From Xylophilus sp. Leaf220 (GTDB lineage Bacteria; Pseudomonadota; Gammaproteobacteria; Burkholderiales; Burkholderiaceae_C): a stretch of 49,795 bases of DNA. The notes under the pieces were generated by a model. That model worked only from the letters and a program-made list of their open reading frames with translations, was not told where the DNA came from and did not search any database. The first letter of the stretch is position 1, and each line of letters opens with the position of its first letter. Of the stretch, positions 1-8,041 are shown piece after piece. A program made the position numbers and the translations under genes. Location: the NCBI RefSeq assembly GCF_001421705.1, contig NZ_LMKO01000008.1, positions 19,899-69,693 on the forward strand, given 5' to 3'.

Positions 1-61
1 ATACCGCCCGCTGGCAACCACCCGCCGCTGACCACCCGCCGCCAGCCCCACAGCCCGCCCC

Positions 62-1543
62 ATGACCCCCGCCCTCACCCTCTCCAACATCCACAAATCC
101 TTCGACGGCTTCATCGCCCTCGCGGATGCCCACTTCACCGCGCAGAAGTCGTCGTTGATGAACATCGCGGCCGGCCTCTACGCGCCCGAGGCCGGCGAGC
201 TGCGGGTCGACGAGAACCCGGTGCGCTTCGCCGGCCCGCGCGACGCCGCGAAGCACCGCATCGGCATGGTCCACCAGCACTTCAAGCTGGTCGCGCCCTT
301 CACCGTCGCCGAGAACATCCTGCTGGGCATGCCGGTGGTCGACGACGACGACGTGCACGGCTACCGCCAGCGGCTGGCCCGGGTGCGCGCGGCCATCCTC
401 ACCCAGGCGCATGCGCTGGGCTTCGAGATCGACCCCGACCGGCGCGTCCGCGATCTCTCCGTCGCCGAGCAGCAGCGGGTCGAGATCCTGAAGGTGCTGC
501 TGGCCGGTGCCCGCATCCTGGTCCTGGACGAGCCCACCGCGGTGCTCACCGACGCCGAGGCCGCGCGGCTGCTGCAGACCGTGCAGTCGCTCGCCCGCAG
601 CCAGGGCACCGCCGTGATCCTGGTCACCCACAAGATGGCCGACGTGAAGCGCTATGCCGACCGGGTGACGGTGATGCGCGGCGGCCGCACCGTCGCCACG
701 CTCGACCCGCGCACCACGCCCGAGGCCGACCTGGTGCGGCTCACCGTGGGCGAGGCGCCCCCGCCGCCGACGCGCGCCGCCACGGTGCGCGGCGTGGCGC
801 GCCTGGTGCTGCGCGGCGTGCGCAGCCTCGCGGCCACCGACGGCCCCCCGGCGCTCGACGGCATCGACCTCGCCGTGCATGCCGGCGAGATCTACGGCCT
901 GGCCGGCGTCGGCGGCAACGGCCAGGGCGAGCTGGCGCAGGCGATCATGGGCCTGCTCCCGGTGCCGCCGGGCAGCCTGCACCTGGAGGGCTTCGGCGAC
1001 CTGGGGGCGGCCAGCACGGTGCAGCGCCGCGCGCTCGGCATCGCCGCGATCCCGGCCGACCGCTACGGGCTGGCCCTGGCGGGCGGCCTGTCCATCGCCG
1101 AGAACTTCGGCATCGGCCAGGTGCATGCGGGCCGCTACGGCCACGCGCTGCGGCTCGACCGCCGGCGGATGGAGGCCGAGGCGGCCGCGGCCGTGAAAGC
1201 CTTCGACGTGCTGGGCGTGCGTTCGCTGCGGCAGAAGGCCGCCCTGCTGTCGGGCGGCAATGCGCAAAAGCTGGTGATCGCCCGCGAGTTCAGCCGCGAC
1301 CCGACCCTGGTGCTGGCCCACAGCCCGAGCCGTGGCCTGGACGTGCGGGCCGGCGCGCAGGTGCATGCGCGGCTGCGCGCCGCGCGCGACGCCGGCGCCG
1401 CGGTGCTGCTGATCAGCGAGGACCTCGACGAGGTGCTGGCCCTGGCCGACCGGGTGGGCGTGATCGTGCGTGGCCGCATCGCCCGAGAGTTCGCCACGCC
1501 GGTCGACCGCCAGGCCGTCGGGCAGGCGATGGTGGCGACATGA
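62..1543 (+). CDS. ABC transporter ATP-binding protein, BmpA/nucleoside-importer type, first Walker A missing
   Basis: 493-residue protein with two tandem ABC ATPase domains, the layout of RbsA/YufO-type proteins that power nucleoside or sugar import. In the first domain the Q-loop region (VHQHF, 70-74), signature (LSVAEQQ, 132-138), Walker B (ILVLDEP, 152-158) and switch His190 are present. The P-loop is not: residues 25-32 read FTAQKSSL, where the family has a loop of GxxGxGKS form between strand and helix. About 13 residues appear lost in frame just before Lys29. The second domain has a degenerate P-loop (GVGGNGQGE), which is usual in this family, and a signature LSGGNAQ. Two permease genes follow. 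With no intact P-loop the ATPase may be inactive, unless this is a sequence error. No good ribosome site is visible before the ATG. Confidence 0.85.
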   Translation: MTPALTLSNIHKSFDGFIALADAHFTAQKSSLMNIAAGLYAPEAGELRVDENPVRFAGPRDAAKHRIGMVHQHFKLVAPFTVAENILLGMPVVDDDDVHGYRQRLARVRAAILTQAHALGFEIDPDRRVRDLSVAEQQRVEILKVLLAGARILVLDEPTAVLTDAEAARLLQTVQSLARSQGTAVILVTHKMADVKRYADRVTVMRGGRTVATLDPRTTPEADLVRLTVGEAPPPPTRAATVRGVARLVLRGVRSLAATDGPPALDGIDLAVHAGEIYGLAGVGGNGQGELAQAIMGLLPVPPGSLHLEGFGDLGAASTVQRRALGIAAIPADRYGLALAGGLSIAENFGIGQVHAGRYGHALRLDRRRMEAEAAAAVKAFDVLGVRSLRQKAALLSGGNAQKLVIAREFSRDPTLVLAHSPSRGLDVRAGAQVHARLRAARDAGAAVLLISEDLDEVLALADRVGVIVRGRIAREFATPVDRQAVGQAMVAT

Positions 1544-1598
1544 CGCGGCGCCGCGCCTCCTCCTCCGGCTTTTCCCATTACCCGAACCACCGAACACC

Positions 1599-2759
1599 GT
1601 GACCGCGACGACAAGCCCTCCCCTGCCCTCGCCGCCACTGCCGGCACCCGCCGCCGCAGCGGACACCCCGCCGCGCCGCCGCTTCGTGCCCCTGCTGGAG
1701 CGCCGCTACACGCTGGAACTGCGCCAGCAGCTCGGCTGGCCGCAGCAGGCGGCGATCCTGGCGCTGGCCGTCGCGGTGGGGCTGTTCGTCTGCGGCGCGA
1801 TCCTGGTCGCGGCGGGCGTGGCGCCGGCCGACCTGGTCAACGAGTTCGTGGTGCAGACCTTCACCGATCCGCAGAACCTGCGCGCGGTGCTGTTCCAGGC
1901 CGCGCCGATGGTCATGGTGGGCCTGGCCGCGGCGATGGCCTTCCGCGCGCGGTTCTGGAACCTGGGGCTGGAGGGGCAGATGGTATGGGGCGCGATCGGC
2001 GCGACGGCCGTCTCGCTCCACGCGGTCGGCCCGCCCGGCCTGCGGCTGTGGCTGATGGCCGCCGCGGCGCTGGTGTGCGGCCTGCTGTGGGTGGTGCTGC
2101 CGGCGGTGCTGAAGATGCGGCTGGGCATCAACGAGATCATCTCCAGCCTGATGCTCAACTACGTGGCGGCCAACTTTTTGCTGCACCTGCTCTACGGCGC
2201 GTGGAAGGACCCGAAGGATGCGTTTCCCTACTCGCCCAAGTTCGAGAGCTTCGAGCGCCTGCCCGACATCGCCGGCGGCTTCAGCAGCGCGATCGTGCTG
2301 GCGGCGTTGGTGGCGGTGGCGGCCTGGTGGTTCGTCGACAGGAGCCGCGCCGGGCTGTACCTGCGTTTCGTGCATGCCGGCAGCCGAGTGGCCGACGCGG
2401 TGGGCGTGCCGGTGCGGCGGCTGGTGGCCGGCTCGGTGCTGCTCTCGGGCGCGCTGGCGGGGCTGGCGGGCTTCCTGGTGGCCGCCGGACAGGAAGGGCG
2501 GCTCACCCAGTCGTTCTACAGCGGCTACGGCTTCTCGGGCATCCTGATCGCGTTCCTGGCCCGCAACAACCCGCTGGCCGCCAGCGTGGTGGCGGTGCTG
2601 GTCGCCACCCTGTTCGTGGCGGGCCGCAGCCTGCAGGTCTTCTACCAGATCCCGTTCTCGATGGTGCAGCTGATCCAGGCGATCCTGGTGGTGTGCGTGG
2701 CGTCGTCGGATTTCTTCATCCGGCACCGCATCCGTGCCGTCGGCCAGAAAGGCGCCTGA
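1599..2759 (+). CDS. ABC transporter permease, BPD_transp_2 family
   Basis: Integral membrane permease of the branched-chain amino acid/ribose/nucleoside type, with about 8-10 hydrophobic segments. The first obvious one is near AAILALAVAVGLF, and the motif INEIISSLMLNYVA is typical of YufP-like subunits. The open frame extends upstream into the ATPase gene, but the GTG at 1599 gives a 386-residue protein starting with a short Pro/Ala-rich tail, a better fit to the family. This GTG overlaps the stop of a 20-codon frame that itself begins in the ATPase stop region (1540-1602), so translation may be coupled. The second permease starts 3 bases after this stop. Product class is certain; the start is not. 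Confidence 0.87.
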   Translation: MTATTSPPLPSPPLPAPAAAADTPPRRRFVPLLERRYTLELRQQLGWPQQAAILALAVAVGLFVCGAILVAAGVAPADLVNEFVVQTFTDPQNLRAVLFQAAPMVMVGLAAAMAFRARFWNLGLEGQMVWGAIGATAVSLHAVGPPGLRLWLMAAAALVCGLLWVVLPAVLKMRLGINEIISSLMLNYVAANFLLHLLYGAWKDPKDAFPYSPKFESFERLPDIAGGFSSAIVLAALVAVAAWWFVDRSRAGLYLRFVHAGSRVADAVGVPVRRLVAGSVLLSGALAGLAGFLVAAGQEGRLTQSFYSGYGFSGILIAFLARNNPLAASVVAVLVATLFVAGRSLQVFYQIPFSMVQLIQAILVVCVASSDFFIRHRIRAVGQKGA

Positions 2760-2762
2760 GCC

Positions 2763-3689
2763 ATGGACCTGATCGCACACTGGCTGGGCAACATGCCCGA
2801 TTTCGCGGTGCCCTTTGCGTTGGCGGCGCTGGGGCTGATCGTCTCGGAGCGGGCCGGCGTGCTGTCGCTCGGGGCCGAGGGGCTGATGCTGGTCGGCGCG
2901 CTGGCCGGCATCGGCGTGCAGCTGGCGGTGCACGAGCCGGGCATCGCGCTGCTGGGCTCGATGGTGGCCGCCGCGGCGGTGTCGGTGCTGTTCGCGGCGA
3001 TGGTGGTGTGGCTGCGGGTCAACCAGGTGATCGCGGGGCTGGCACTGGTCTTCTTCTGCCAGGGCCTGACCGGCCTGCTGGGCACGGTGCTGGGCTGGAC
3101 CAACCAGCCGGTCACCGGGCTCGACGCGCTCGCACTCGGCCCGCTGGCGCAGCTGCCGGTGGTGGGCGGCCTCTTCCGCCAGAACGTGCTGGTGTACCTG
3201 ACGCCGCTGCTCTTCGCTGTCGTGGTCTGGTACCTGAACCGCACCGTGCCCGGCCTGCGGCTGCGCGCGGTGGGCGAGAACCCGCAGGCGGCCGACGCGG
3301 CCGGCATCCCGGTGCTGCGCACCCGCTTCCTGGCGATCCTGGCGGGCTCGGCGCTGGTGGGGCTGGCGGGCGGCTACATCGCGGTCGTCAGCACCAAGCT
3401 CTGGATTGCCGGCATGACCGGCGGCCGCGGCTGGATCGCGGTGGGCCTGGTGATCTTCGCGCGCTGGTCGCCGTGGCGGGCCCTGGTGGGCGCGCTGCTG
3501 TTCGGCGGCATCGAGGCGCTGATCCCGCAGCTGGCCGCCGCCGGTATCGGCCTGCCGCAGTACTTCGTGCTGATGACGCCCTACCTGGTCACGCTGGGCG
3601 TGATGGTGTGGGTGGCGCTGGCCCGCCAGGGCCGCGACGAGACGCCCGGCGCGCTGGGCGAGCCGTACCTGCGCGAAGAAAGAAGATAA
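2763..3689 (+). CDS. ABC transporter permease, BPD_transp_2 family (second subunit)
   Basis: 308-residue hydrophobic protein, the YufQ-like partner of the preceding permease. Early residues carry the family pattern SERAGVLSLGAEGLMLVGAL, and a motif VNQVIAGLALVFF follows. It would form the heterodimeric membrane channel of an importer with its upstream neighbour and the double ATPase. The gene starts 3 bases after the first permease and is followed 8 bases later by a cysteine hydrolase, so the four genes look like one operon. No BmpA-type binding-protein gene lies in the window; it would be expected just upstream. Confidence 0.9.
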   Translation: MDLIAHWLGNMPDFAVPFALAALGLIVSERAGVLSLGAEGLMLVGALAGIGVQLAVHEPGIALLGSMVAAAAVSVLFAAMVVWLRVNQVIAGLALVFFCQGLTGLLGTVLGWTNQPVTGLDALALGPLAQLPVVGGLFRQNVLVYLTPLLFAVVVWYLNRTVPGLRLRAVGENPQAADAAGIPVLRTRFLAILAGSALVGLAGGYIAVVSTKLWIAGMTGGRGWIAVGLVIFARWSPWRALVGALLFGGIEALIPQLAAAGIGLPQYFVLMTPYLVTLGVMVWVALARQGRDETPGALGEPYLREERR

Positions 3690-3697
3690 GGAATCCC

Positions 3698-4402
3698 ATG
3701 CAAGCCTACGTCTACGAGCAAGCCCGCAGCCTCGACGAGCGCCAGTTCGCCGACTACCTGAACCCCGCCACCACCGCGGTCGTCTCGATCGACATGCACC
3801 GCGGCCACCTGGACGATTCGCCCGACTGTCCCTGCCCCGCCCCGCGGGCACGCGACCTGGTGGCGCCGCTGGACGCCTTCCACGACCAGGTGCGGGCCCG
3901 CGGCGTGCGGCTGGTCCACGTCCGCTCCACCCTGCGGCCGGGCGGCGAGGACGACATCGGCGGCATCCCGGCCGCCTGGCGCCGCACCTTCCCGCTGCAC
4001 GTCGGGCCGATCCCGAATGCCGCCGCGCACGCCATCGAGGGCAGCCGCTGGACCGAGTGGTGCACCCGGGTGGAGCCGGGCGACATGCGGGTCGACACCA
4101 AGCGGCGCCTCTCGGCCTTCTACCCCAGCGACCTCGACTTCCTGCTGCGCAACCAGCGCATCGAGACCGTGGTGCTCGACGGCGGCTTCACCGACTGCTG
4201 CGTGCTCAGCACCGCCTTCGACGCCAACAACCACAACTACCGGGTGATCGTGCTGCGCGACCTGGTGCGCGGCACCGATCCGCAGCTGGAGGCCGCGGCG
4301 CTCAGCATGGTGTCGCTGCACCTGGGGCTGGTGATGGAGTCGCAGGAGCTGCTGGCGGTGTGGGACGGGGCGGCGCAGCAGAAACCCTCTGCTACCGAAT
4401 AG
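3698..4402 (+). CDS. Cysteine hydrolase, isochorismatase-like family
   Basis: 234-residue alpha/beta hydrolase of the isochorismatase/N-carbamoylsarcosine amidase superfamily. The catalytic triad can be placed: Asp32 (SIDMHRG), Lys135 (DTKRRLSAF) and Cys168 (GGFTDCCVLST). A strong AAGGA ribosome site lies 5-9 bases before the ATG. Such enzymes hydrolyse C-N bonds in carbamoyl or ureido compounds (as RutB or ureidoacrylate amidases do) or isochorismate. Its place at the end of a nucleoside-type importer operon suggests a step in breakdown of an imported purine, pyrimidine or hydantoin; that is inference. Its last codons and stop lie inside a 17-bp dispersed palindrome. Confidence 0.88.
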   Translation: MQAYVYEQARSLDERQFADYLNPATTAVVSIDMHRGHLDDSPDCPCPAPRARDLVAPLDAFHDQVRARGVRLVHVRSTLRPGGEDDIGGIPAAWRRTFPLHVGPIPNAAAHAIEGSRWTEWCTRVEPGDMRVDTKRRLSAFYPSDLDFLLRNQRIETVVLDGGFTDCCVLSTAFDANNHNYRVIVLRDLVRGTDPQLEAAALSMVSLHLGLVMESQELLAVWDGAAQQKPSATE

Positions 4403-4407
4403 ATAGC
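4391..4407 (+). repeat. 17-bp dispersed palindrome, copy 1 (GCTAT-N7-ATAGC family)
   Basis: GCTACCGAATAGATAGC, one arm imperfect. The stop codon TAG of the cysteine hydrolase is inside it. It is followed by CTGG and a GC-rich stretch to about 4453 that resembles the tail of the dnaN-gyrB copy (33805 onward). Confidence 0.75.
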
Positions 4408-4451
4408 TGGAGGCCAGCGCCGGACGCCGGCTGCGGACCTATTTCGCTCGT

Positions 4452-4483
4452 AAAAAAGGCCCTGCCGTCGCCGGCCGGGCCTT
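4452..4483 (-). terminator. Rho-independent terminator for the CsgG-like gene
   Basis: Arms AAGGCCC (4456-4462) and GGGCCTT (4477-4483) form a 7-bp stem. Read on the minus strand it ends in a run of six T. It sits about 40 bases past the stop of the minus-strand lipoprotein gene. Confidence 0.75.
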
Positions 4484-4522
4484 CGTGCGTGCGATGCCGG
4501 AGCATCGCATTGCGGGCTGCGC

Positions 4523-5596
4523 TTACTTCGACAGCTCGTTCATCGTGGCCGCGTCCAGGCGGCCGGTCGAGGCGATGCCGCGGTCGCGCTGGAAGGCGCG
4601 CAGGCCGGCCGTCGTGCGGCCGCCTGCGGCGCCGTCGGGGGTGCCGACGTTGTAGCCCAGCTCGTTCAACTTGGCCTGCGCGTCGCGCATCGACATGCTG
4701 CCGCCGGCCGGGCCGCTGCGGCCGCCGGGGGCGGAGGTCTGCGACGGGGCTGCCGCGCCGTCGACGCCCAGCCGGCCGCCGCCGCCCAGGCCCTGGCCCT
4801 GCACGCTCTGCGCCTTGTAGCTGCGCAGCGCGCGGACCATCTGGTTGAAGGCGTCCATGAAGGCGGCCGAGATCACCTTGCCTTCGGCGGTGTTGCTGTA
4901 GCCGCCGAGGCTGCCGCCGCCCGATCCGCCGAACAGCTGGCCCACGGCGCCGAAGTCGGTCTTGGAGGCGCTGCCTTCCGATGCCGCCACCTGCACGCCC
5001 GAGCGGTTGTCGATCAGGGTCAGCATGGTGCTGGCTTCCTTGGTGTTCATGCTGCCGCCGAGTGCGCCCAGCAGGCCGCTGTAGCGCCCGCCGATCGCGC
5101 CGCCCAGGCTGCCGGCCACGCCGCCCGCGTTGTTGTTGCGGAAGATGATCTCGGGCTCCATGCCGTAGTCGGAGGCGACCATCTGGCCGGCACCCATGTT
5201 GCTGCCCTGGCGCATCTCGCCCGACTGCATCAGGGCCCGCTCGCGGGTCATGGCGTTCATGCCGGCGGCGCCGCGCTCGACGACGATGAAGCAGTTCGAT
5301 TGCTGCACCAGCAGGCGCAGCAGGTTGGCCGTCGGCGGCAGGCGGTATTCGTTGCGCAGGATGGTGTACCAGCCGGCCTGCTGGTTCTCGGTCAGCGACA
5401 CGGTGCCGAGCGGGGCGGCGCAGCGCTCGAGCTGGCTGCTGGCGCCGTCGGTGGCGCCGCCGGCGGCCGAGCCGGTCGCCATCGTCTTGGCGCCGGGCGC
5501 GCCCATCTTCATGTCGGTGGTCTCGCAGCCGGTCAGCAGCAGGGCTGCGGCGGCGACACAGGCCAGCGAGAGGGGAGCGGTACGGATAACGCGCAT
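4523..5596 (-). CDS. CsgG-family lipoprotein with C-terminal peptidoglycan-binding domain
   Basis: 357-residue predicted lipoprotein. A signal peptide ends in the lipobox L21-T22-G23-C24. Residues about 55-265 look like the CsgG/curli-assembly fold seen in outer-membrane-associated lipoproteins. After a Gly/Ala/Pro-rich linker, residues about 302-357 form a PG_binding_1 domain (MRDAQAKLNELGYN...DGAAGGRTTAGLRAFQ). No csgA/csgB/csgE/csgF genes are nearby, so a curli role is not implied; a cell-envelope anchoring or stress role is more likely. Start chosen at the ATG giving the signal peptide, with GGAG 7 bases upstream; the open frame continues into the next gene but has no better start. Confidence 0.85.
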   Translation of the reverse strand: MRVIRTAPLSLACVAAAALLLTGCETTDMKMGAPGAKTMATGSAAGGATDGASSQLERCAAPLGTVSLTENQQAGWYTILRNEYRLPPTANLLRLLVQQSNCFIVVERGAAGMNAMTRERALMQSGEMRQGSNMGAGQMVASDYGMEPEIIFRNNNAGGVAGSLGGAIGGRYSGLLGALGGSMNTKEASTMLTLIDNRSGVQVAASEGSASKTDFGAVGQLFGGSGGGSLGGYSNTAEGKVISAAFMDAFNQMVRALRSYKAQSVQGQGLGGGGRLGVDGAAAPSQTSAPGGRSGPAGGSMSMRDAQAKLNELGYNVGTPDGAAGGRTTAGLRAFQRDRGIASTGRLDAATMNELSK

Positions 5597-5702
5597 GGAA
5601 TCTCCAGGGAAATCGCCCACAGCGGGGCGGGGGTCGTCGAAAAACCCCGCAGCATACTGTGGTATCCAGGGCATTGGAACCCCACCGGCCCGGGGGAAAT
5701 TG

Positions 5703-6455
5703 TTACTTTTTGCCCGGTCCCGACACCCGGTAGATCCACAGCGGCCGCCCGTCCGGCGTGCGCAACCGGCGGTCGGCTTCGACGCCCGGCACCTCGAATT
5801 CCAGGCTCGCCATCGCCCCGCCGGGCTCCAGCTCGGCGCGCGCCTTGTCCCAGGCGCGGGCCATGCTCTCGGGCCGCTGGAAGACGTAGACCAGCGCGAA
5901 GTCCTGCCACCCTGCGCGCCAGATGTCGCCCTGCCGCACCCGGGCCCACGGGCAGCGCAGTGCGCACAGCAGCCGCAGCGGCCAGCTCCATTCGATGCCG
6001 TGCAACACGGCGGCCGGGTAGGCGGCGCGCAGCGCCCGCAGGCCGTCGCCCAGGCCGCAGCCGGCGTCGAGCACCCGGCTGCCGGGCGCCAGCGGCACGG
6101 CCCCGGGCAGGTCCCGCAGGGCACCCCGCGGCGTGGGAAACACCGGCGCATCCCGCCAGGCGTGCACCGGGTACACCAGCAGGCACAGGGCCAGCGGCAG
6201 CAGCCAGCCCCAGCCCGGCAGCGCCACGGCACCCGAGGCCAACAGCGAGACGGGGAATCCGCCCGCGAGCAGCAGACGCCGCATCCGGGTGGTGCCCCAC
6301 AGGCTGCCCAGGGCGCCCCAGGCGGTCGCCAGCGCCACCGCGGGCAGGCCCTGGAGGGCGGGTGGCCCCAGTGCCTGCAACAGCGCGAAAAGGCCCCATG
6401 CGGAGCCCCAGACCAGCAGCGCCGGTACGGGCCAGGGCAGGCGCGGCGCCTTCAT
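5703..6455 (-). CDS. Membrane-anchored class I SAM-dependent methyltransferase
   Basis: 250 residues. The N-terminal half has three to four hydrophobic segments (about 8-30, 37-55, 62-95). The C-terminal half is a Rossmann-type methyltransferase with SAM motif I VLDAGCGLGDG and an acidic residue at the end of the second strand (HGIEWSWP). The substrate is unknown. It starts 7 bases after the parB stop, so it is probably the last gene of the mnmG-parB run. A membrane-embedded methyltransferase behind parB is something I associate with this family of bacteria, but I cannot confirm it. Confidence 0.8.
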   Translation of the reverse strand: MKAPRLPWPVPALLVWGSAWGLFALLQALGPPALQGLPAVALATAWGALGSLWGTTRMRRLLLAGGFPVSLLASGAVALPGWGWLLPLALCLLVYPVHAWRDAPVFPTPRGALRDLPGAVPLAPGSRVLDAGCGLGDGLRALRAAYPAAVLHGIEWSWPLRLLCALRCPWARVRQGDIWRAGWQDFALVYVFQRPESMARAWDKARAELEPGGAMASLEFEVPGVEADRRLRTPDGRPLWIYRVSGPGKK

Positions 6456-6462
6456 GGGGGGC

Positions 6463-7410
6463 TTACCGCCCGGCGGTGCGGCGCAGCCGGTCGATCAGGC
6501 CGTTGAGCTCGTCGAGGCTGGCGAACTGGATCGCGACCTCGCCGGTGTCCTCGGTGCGGCCGTGGCGCTTGACCCGTTTCTTGACCCGCACCTCGACGGC
6601 GGCGGTCAGCAGGTCGGCCAGGTCTTCCTCCACCTGGCGCAGGTCGCTCGATTTCTCCTTGCGGGCGGCAGGCGGCTTCTGGGCCGAGAGGCTGAACTCG
6701 GCGCCGATCTTCTTGACCAGGCCCTCGGCCTCGCGCACCGACAGCTTGCGCGCCGAGATCTGGTGGGCCGCGGTGATCTGCGCCGCCCGGTCGAGCGAGA
6801 GCAGCGCACGGGCATGGCCCATGTCCAGGTCGCCGGCCATCAGCATCGTCTGCACCGGGTCGGCCAGGTTCAGCAGGCGCAGCAGGTTGCTGGCGGCGCT
6901 GCGCGAGCGGCCGACCGATTGCGCCGCCTGCTCGTGCGTCAGGCCGAACTCCTTGACCAGCCGCTGCAGGCCCTGCGCTTCCTCGAGCGGGTTCAGGTCT
7001 TCCCGCTGCATGTTCTCGATCAGCGCCATCGCGGCGGCCGACTCGTCGGGCACGTCGCGCACCAGCACCGGCACGCTGTCGAGGCCGGCCAGCCGTGCCG
7101 CCCGGAAGCGCCGCTCGCCGGCGATGATTTCGTATTTGCCGGCGTTGTCGCCGTCCTTCAGCCGGCGCACCAGGATCGGCTGCATGATGCCCTGCGCCTT
7201 GATGCTCTCGGCCAGCTCGTACAGGGCGCCCTCGTCCATCCGGGTGCGGGGCTGGTAGATGCCCGGGACCAGGTCGGCCAGCGCCAGTGCGTGCGGCAGG
7301 CCGTCCACCGGGCTGCCGGCGGCATCGGCCGGCGCCTCGCTGGCCTTGGGGCCGAGCAGGGCTTCGAGGCCGCGGCCGAGGCCCTTGGGTTTCTTGGTGG
7401 TGGTGGCCAT
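6463..7410 (-). CDS. parB: Chromosome partitioning protein ParB
   Basis: 315-residue ParB/Spo0J. The N-terminus has the family opening KGLGRGLEALLG. The CTP-binding region carries GERRFRAARLAGL, followed by an ENMQREDLNPLEEAQ block and a helix-turn-helix (THEQAAQSVGRSRSAASNLL) that reads parS. The C-terminal dimerisation domain ends near the stop. It loads on parS sites as a CTP-gated clamp and is moved by ParA to segregate new origins. The ATG at 7410 has AAGGAG about 9 bases upstream. Its own parS sites lie about 3 kb away in rsmG and mnmG. A small hydrolase gene separates it from parA. Confidence 0.96.
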   Translation of the reverse strand: MATTTKKPKGLGRGLEALLGPKASEAPADAAGSPVDGLPHALALADLVPGIYQPRTRMDEGALYELAESIKAQGIMQPILVRRLKDGDNAGKYEIIAGERRFRAARLAGLDSVPVLVRDVPDESAAAMALIENMQREDLNPLEEAQGLQRLVKEFGLTHEQAAQSVGRSRSAASNLLRLLNLADPVQTMLMAGDLDMGHARALLSLDRAAQITAAHQISARKLSVREAEGLVKKIGAEFSLSAQKPPAARKEKSSDLRQVEEDLADLLTAAVEVRVKKRVKRHGRTEDTGEVAIQFASLDELNGLIDRLRRTAGR

Positions 7411-7438
7411 CGGTCGGCTCCTTCTGTGTCTTCGGGTT

Positions 7439-8026
7439 TCAGGTGCGCGGCGCAGGAGCGGTGGCGAAGCCGGCGGCCCGCCACGCCTGCAGCAGCGCAT
7501 GGCCGGCGGGCCAGTCGCCCAGGCCGGCGTCGGCATTGATATGGCCTGCCGGGCCCACGCCGTGCAGCGCGCTGCCCCAGGCCTGCGCGATGTGCTGTGC
7601 GTAGCCCGGGGCGGCATAAGGATCGTCGCTGCTGTGGACGACCAGCGAAGGGAACGGCAGCGGGCTGCGCGGCACCGGCGTCCAGCCGGGCAGCTGCGGC
7701 CGCAGGTCGTCACGCTCGATGTCGGGCGGCGCCACCAGCAGCGCGCCGCGGATGCGGTCGGTATTGCGAGAGTGCGCGGCCCAGGCCGCGACCAGCACGC
7801 AACCCAGGCTGTGCGCCACCAGCAGGACCGACGTCCCGCAGCCCAGCACCATGTCCTCCAGCCGCGCGTTCCAGTCGCCGCGCAGGGGCCGCTGCCAGTC
7901 GTGCTGCTCCACCCGCCGGTAGCCGTACAGCGCCTCCCAGCGGGTCTGCCAGTGGTCGGCACCGCTGCCATGCCAGCCGGGCAGGGTCAGGACGGTGATG
8001 CTCTCTTTTTCATAGCTGGTGGCCAT
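7439..8026 (-). CDS. RBBP9/YdeN-family alpha/beta hydrolase
   Basis: 195-residue small alpha/beta hydrolase. The putative triad is Ser73 (AHSLGC), Asp134 or Asp135 (HSSDDPY) and His162 (GHINADAG). Conserved N-terminal PGWHGSGADHWQ matches the RBBP9/YdeN family of serine hydrolases, whose substrates in bacteria are mostly unknown. It lies between parA (15 bases upstream) and parB (28 bases downstream), so it is probably co-transcribed with them although no link to partitioning is known. Codons 4-9 (SYEKES) are encoded by a copy of the 17-bp dispersed palindrome, so the N-terminus may have been lengthened by the repeat. Confidence 0.85.
   Translation of the reverse strand: MATSYEKESITVLTLPGWHGSGADHWQTRWEALYGYRRVEQHDWQRPLRGDWNARLEDMVLGCGTSVLLVAHSLGCVLVAAWAAHSRNTDRIRGALLVAPPDIERDDLRPQLPGWTPVPRSPLPFPSLVVHSSDDPYAAPGYAQHIAQAWGSALHGVGPAGHINADAGLGDWPAGHALLQAWRAAGFATAPAPRT
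8000..8016 (+). repeat. 17-bp dispersed palindrome, copy 2, inside a CDS
   Basis: GCTCTCTTTTTCATAGC (minus strand GCTATGAAAAAGAGAGC), followed by TGG as in other copies. It lies in frame in codons 4-9 of the small hydrolase. Confidence 0.65.
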
Positions 8027-8041
8027 CGTCTCTTACCGGCT

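Noticed and set aside
1578-3851. Very long minus-strand open frame across the permease genes
   Set aside because: It is a GC-rich shadow of the permeases, with low-complexity Arg/His/Gln/Ala composition and no recognisable domain.
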